Shown: in pieces, positions 5,570 to 6,580 of the stretch
Layout of the letters: every line of letters begins with the position of its first letter
Numbering within the stretch: position 1 is the first letter of the stretch
NCBI GenBank assembly: GCA_937894105.1
Contig: CALCTI010000403.1
Coordinates: 1 to 6,580, forward strand
Length of the DNA: 6,580 bases
Reading direction: 5' to 3'
Source of the DNA: an uncultured cyanobacterium
GTDB taxonomy: Bacteria > Cyanobacteriota > Cyanobacteriia > CACIAM-69d
Translations under genes and position numbers: made by a program
Notes under the pieces: generated by a model
Seen by the model: the letters and a program-made list of their open reading frames with translations, nothing else
Database searches by the model: none
Told to the model about the DNA's origin: nothing

Positions 5570-5644
5570 GAATAACCCAAAATCAACCAAATCCAGGTTA
5601 AAAACACTGGGAAAGCAATTGATTGTTCACCATATCCCCTAAGA
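5570..5644 (+). pseudogene. 24-codon ORF, possible fragment of an N-terminus
   Basis: From ATG 5570 the frame reads MNNPKSTKSRLKTLGKQLIV, then HHIP and stop. No Shine-Dalgarno is visible. The run KTLGKQLIV resembles the start of bacterial S-adenosylmethionine decarboxylase (SpeD) proteins, where a charged short lead is followed by LGxxLIVE and an aromatic-Cys segment. That continuation is missing in all three frames. The match is short and could be chance; a remnant left beside the 128-bp element is the alternative. Confidence 0.15.
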
Positions 5645-5976
5645 AAATCATCTAGCTAACCACCATATTTTCTAAACTGGAGACTATCACCAATTAAACT
5701 TCAAGATTAATCGTTGCTAGAATTCTAGTCCCTAATGTTTGTATCGAAACGGGCGTTTATTTTCCATTTCGCGAGCCTTCCTGGCGGGCAGTATTAAGGC
5801 AACATTAAAAAAATCTATTGATAAACACTCTGAGACAGTATTTACAAATAGTTCTCGTAAGCAAAGTTTACGGTTCAACTTGATTGACTGACGGATAACT
5901 TAAAGTGAGAGTCTGTGCCCCTTGGCACCATTTGCTGCTTTTTCCCCTATCACTCCTCTTAACATCCCCCCTAACG

Positions 5977-6580
5977 ATGAACAGAGCTCTGCCGCGATCG
6001 CCCGAAATCGACCCATCCTGCCCATTTGTGGGGGGGATGTTCCGCGAAAGCCCCGATGCTCTCAGTCAAATCCTTAATGGGCTGATGGACGGAGTCATTG
6101 CCTTAGCTCCCATTCGCGACAAGATGGGGAGGCTAACGGACTGCCGCTGGCTATTTATCAATTCTGTGGCTGAGGGGATTTTGGGAATATCGGCGCGGGA
6201 TGTGTTGGATCGTGCCCTATTGGACTGTGATAGTTCTTTTGAAGACGCGCCCCTGTTTAAGCGACTTTTAAAATTGGCTGCTAAGACGCTGAGTCACCCC
6301 TGCGGAATGGTGGCGGACCAGTCTTGCCTCAGCGGTCGCGCTTCGGGATGGTTCCAGCTAGTGGGGGTGCGATCGCAGGATCGAGTGATTATTACCCTGC
6401 GGGACATTTCCCTGTGCAAAGACACGGAAAATCGCCTAGAAATTTCTAACCAACGCCTAGATGCGTTGGTGCAGCAGCTCGAGGATCAAAACCGCATGTT
6501 AGCCAGATTGGCGGCAGTGGATGGGCTGACCCAGCTAGCGAACCGGCGGCGTTTAGATGATTATCTCGCTATGGAGTGGC
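5977..6580 (+). CDS. PAS-GGDEF diguanylate cyclase, N-terminal part, runs off window
   Basis: The 201 residues visible form a sensor part followed by the very start of a GGDEF domain. Residues 25-145 look like a PAS domain: SPDALSQILNGLMDGVIAL (25-43), WLFINSVAEGILGIS (58-72) and a closing strand VIITLRDISLCKDTENRL (137-154). Residues 145-178 are a coiled-coil-like linker (ENRLEISNQRLDALVQQLED). Then AAVDGLTQLANRRRLDDYL (179-197) is the classic opening of a GGDEF domain; the signature GGDEF loop lies beyond the window, so activity cannot be judged. GGDEF enzymes make cyclic di-GMP from GTP, and the PAS domain probably senses an unknown signal. No transmembrane segment is seen. The ATG at 5977 has no Shine-Dalgarno, and ATG 6037 after a G-rich run is an alternative. 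HIP1 reappears in its first codons. Confidence 0.88.
   Translation, partial: MNRALPRSPEIDPSCPFVGGMFRESPDALSQILNGLMDGVIALAPIRDKMGRLTDCRWLFINSVAEGILGISARDVLDRALLDCDSSFEDAPLFKRLLKLAAKTLSHPCGMVADQSCLSGRASGWFQLVGVRSQDRVIITLRDISLCKDTENRLEISNQRLDALVQQLEDQNRMLARLAAVDGLTQLANRRRLDDYLAMEW

Larger units (their letters stand above)
4718..5976. other. AT-rich region without HIP1 or long genes; elements and remnants
   Basis: This 1.26-kb stretch is visibly richer in A and T than its flanks. It lies in a gap of about 1.4 kb (roughly 4592-5993) with no GCGATCGC, which elsewhere occurs about every 300 bases. It holds two inverted-repeat elements, two short hairpins, one small ORF with a ribosome binding site, and gene-like fragments, described separately. 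From about 5617 to 5976 I see no coding signal: only a 12-bp palindrome CTAGAATTCTAG at 5717-5728 and a weak GTGCC/GGCAC hairpin at 5915-5928. It must also hold the promoter of the PAS-GGDEF gene, which I cannot place with confidence. Confidence 0.7.

Noticed and set aside
5378..5590. 70-codon minus-strand ORF
   Set aside because: It spans the whole 128-bp inverted-repeat element and both its flanks, is arginine-rich, has no ribosome binding site and no recognisable motif.
5717..5728. CTAGAATTCTAG palindrome as a binding site
   Set aside because: Perfect but short, single copy, about 250 bases from the nearest start codon; chance cannot be excluded in AT-rich DNA.
5741..5750. GTATCGAAAC resembling the end of a CRISPR repeat
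   Set aside because: Only one copy, no second repeat at spacer distance, no cas gene in the window.
5915..5928. GTGCC-CCTT-GGCAC hairpin as a terminator or operator
   Set aside because: Only five base pairs, no adjacent T-run, and no gene ending nearby on either strand.

Overview
This window is almost certainly from a cyanobacterium. The HIP1 octamer GCGATCGC occurs about 19 times in 6.6 kb, both inside and between genes. The gene types also fit: a caspase-like peptidase of the orthocaspase kind, a PAS-GGDEF protein, and lipoproteins with proline/alanine linkers. I cannot name a genus from sequence alone.

Layout. The left part (1-2647) reads leftward. First in its reading direction is an unrecognised two-repeat lipoprotein (2647-1823). 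Next is a lipoprotein signal plus Pro/Ala linker (1657-1385), followed in a different frame by a two-unit LprI-like (DUF1311) Cys-rich domain (1400-786). A run of seven C residues lies at their junction, and one extra base there would fuse them into one secreted lipoprotein of about 290 residues. Last is the N-terminal caspase-like domain of a protein that leaves the window (648-1). The middle part (2829-4717) reads rightward: mazG (nucleotide pyrophosphohydrolase), then 29 bases later an S66 L,D-carboxypeptidase (ldcA). A divergent intergenic region at 2648-2828 carries a striking set of TTAA units with roughly 11-base spacing.

The stretch 4718-5976 differs from the rest. It is AT-rich, lacks HIP1 for about 1.4 kb, and has no long credible gene. 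It looks like a landing zone for small mobile elements and gene decay. It holds a 90-bp inverted-repeat element flanked by TAA, a pair of GGTGCGT/ACGCACC hairpins, a 128-bp inverted-repeat element, and a few short gene-like remnants. One leftward 53-codon ORF with a good ribosome binding site (5029-4868) predicts a single-span membrane peptide and runs directly into the 90-bp element, which supplies its C-terminus and stop codon. At the right edge (5977-6580) begins a PAS-coiled-coil-GGDEF diguanylate cyclase that runs off the window.

How the genes relate. Three genes share a cell-envelope theme: two predicted lipoproteins, one with LprI domains whose relatives inhibit lysozyme, and a peptidoglycan-recycling carboxypeptidase. 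MazG is a housekeeping nucleotide-pool enzyme, and the caspase-like protein and GGDEF protein are signalling or cell-fate proteins. I see no single compact new system. The items most worth a second look are the homopolymer frameshift in the LprI lipoprotein, the small membrane ORF completed by a mobile element, the phased TTAA repeats, and the unseen remainder of the caspase-like protein.
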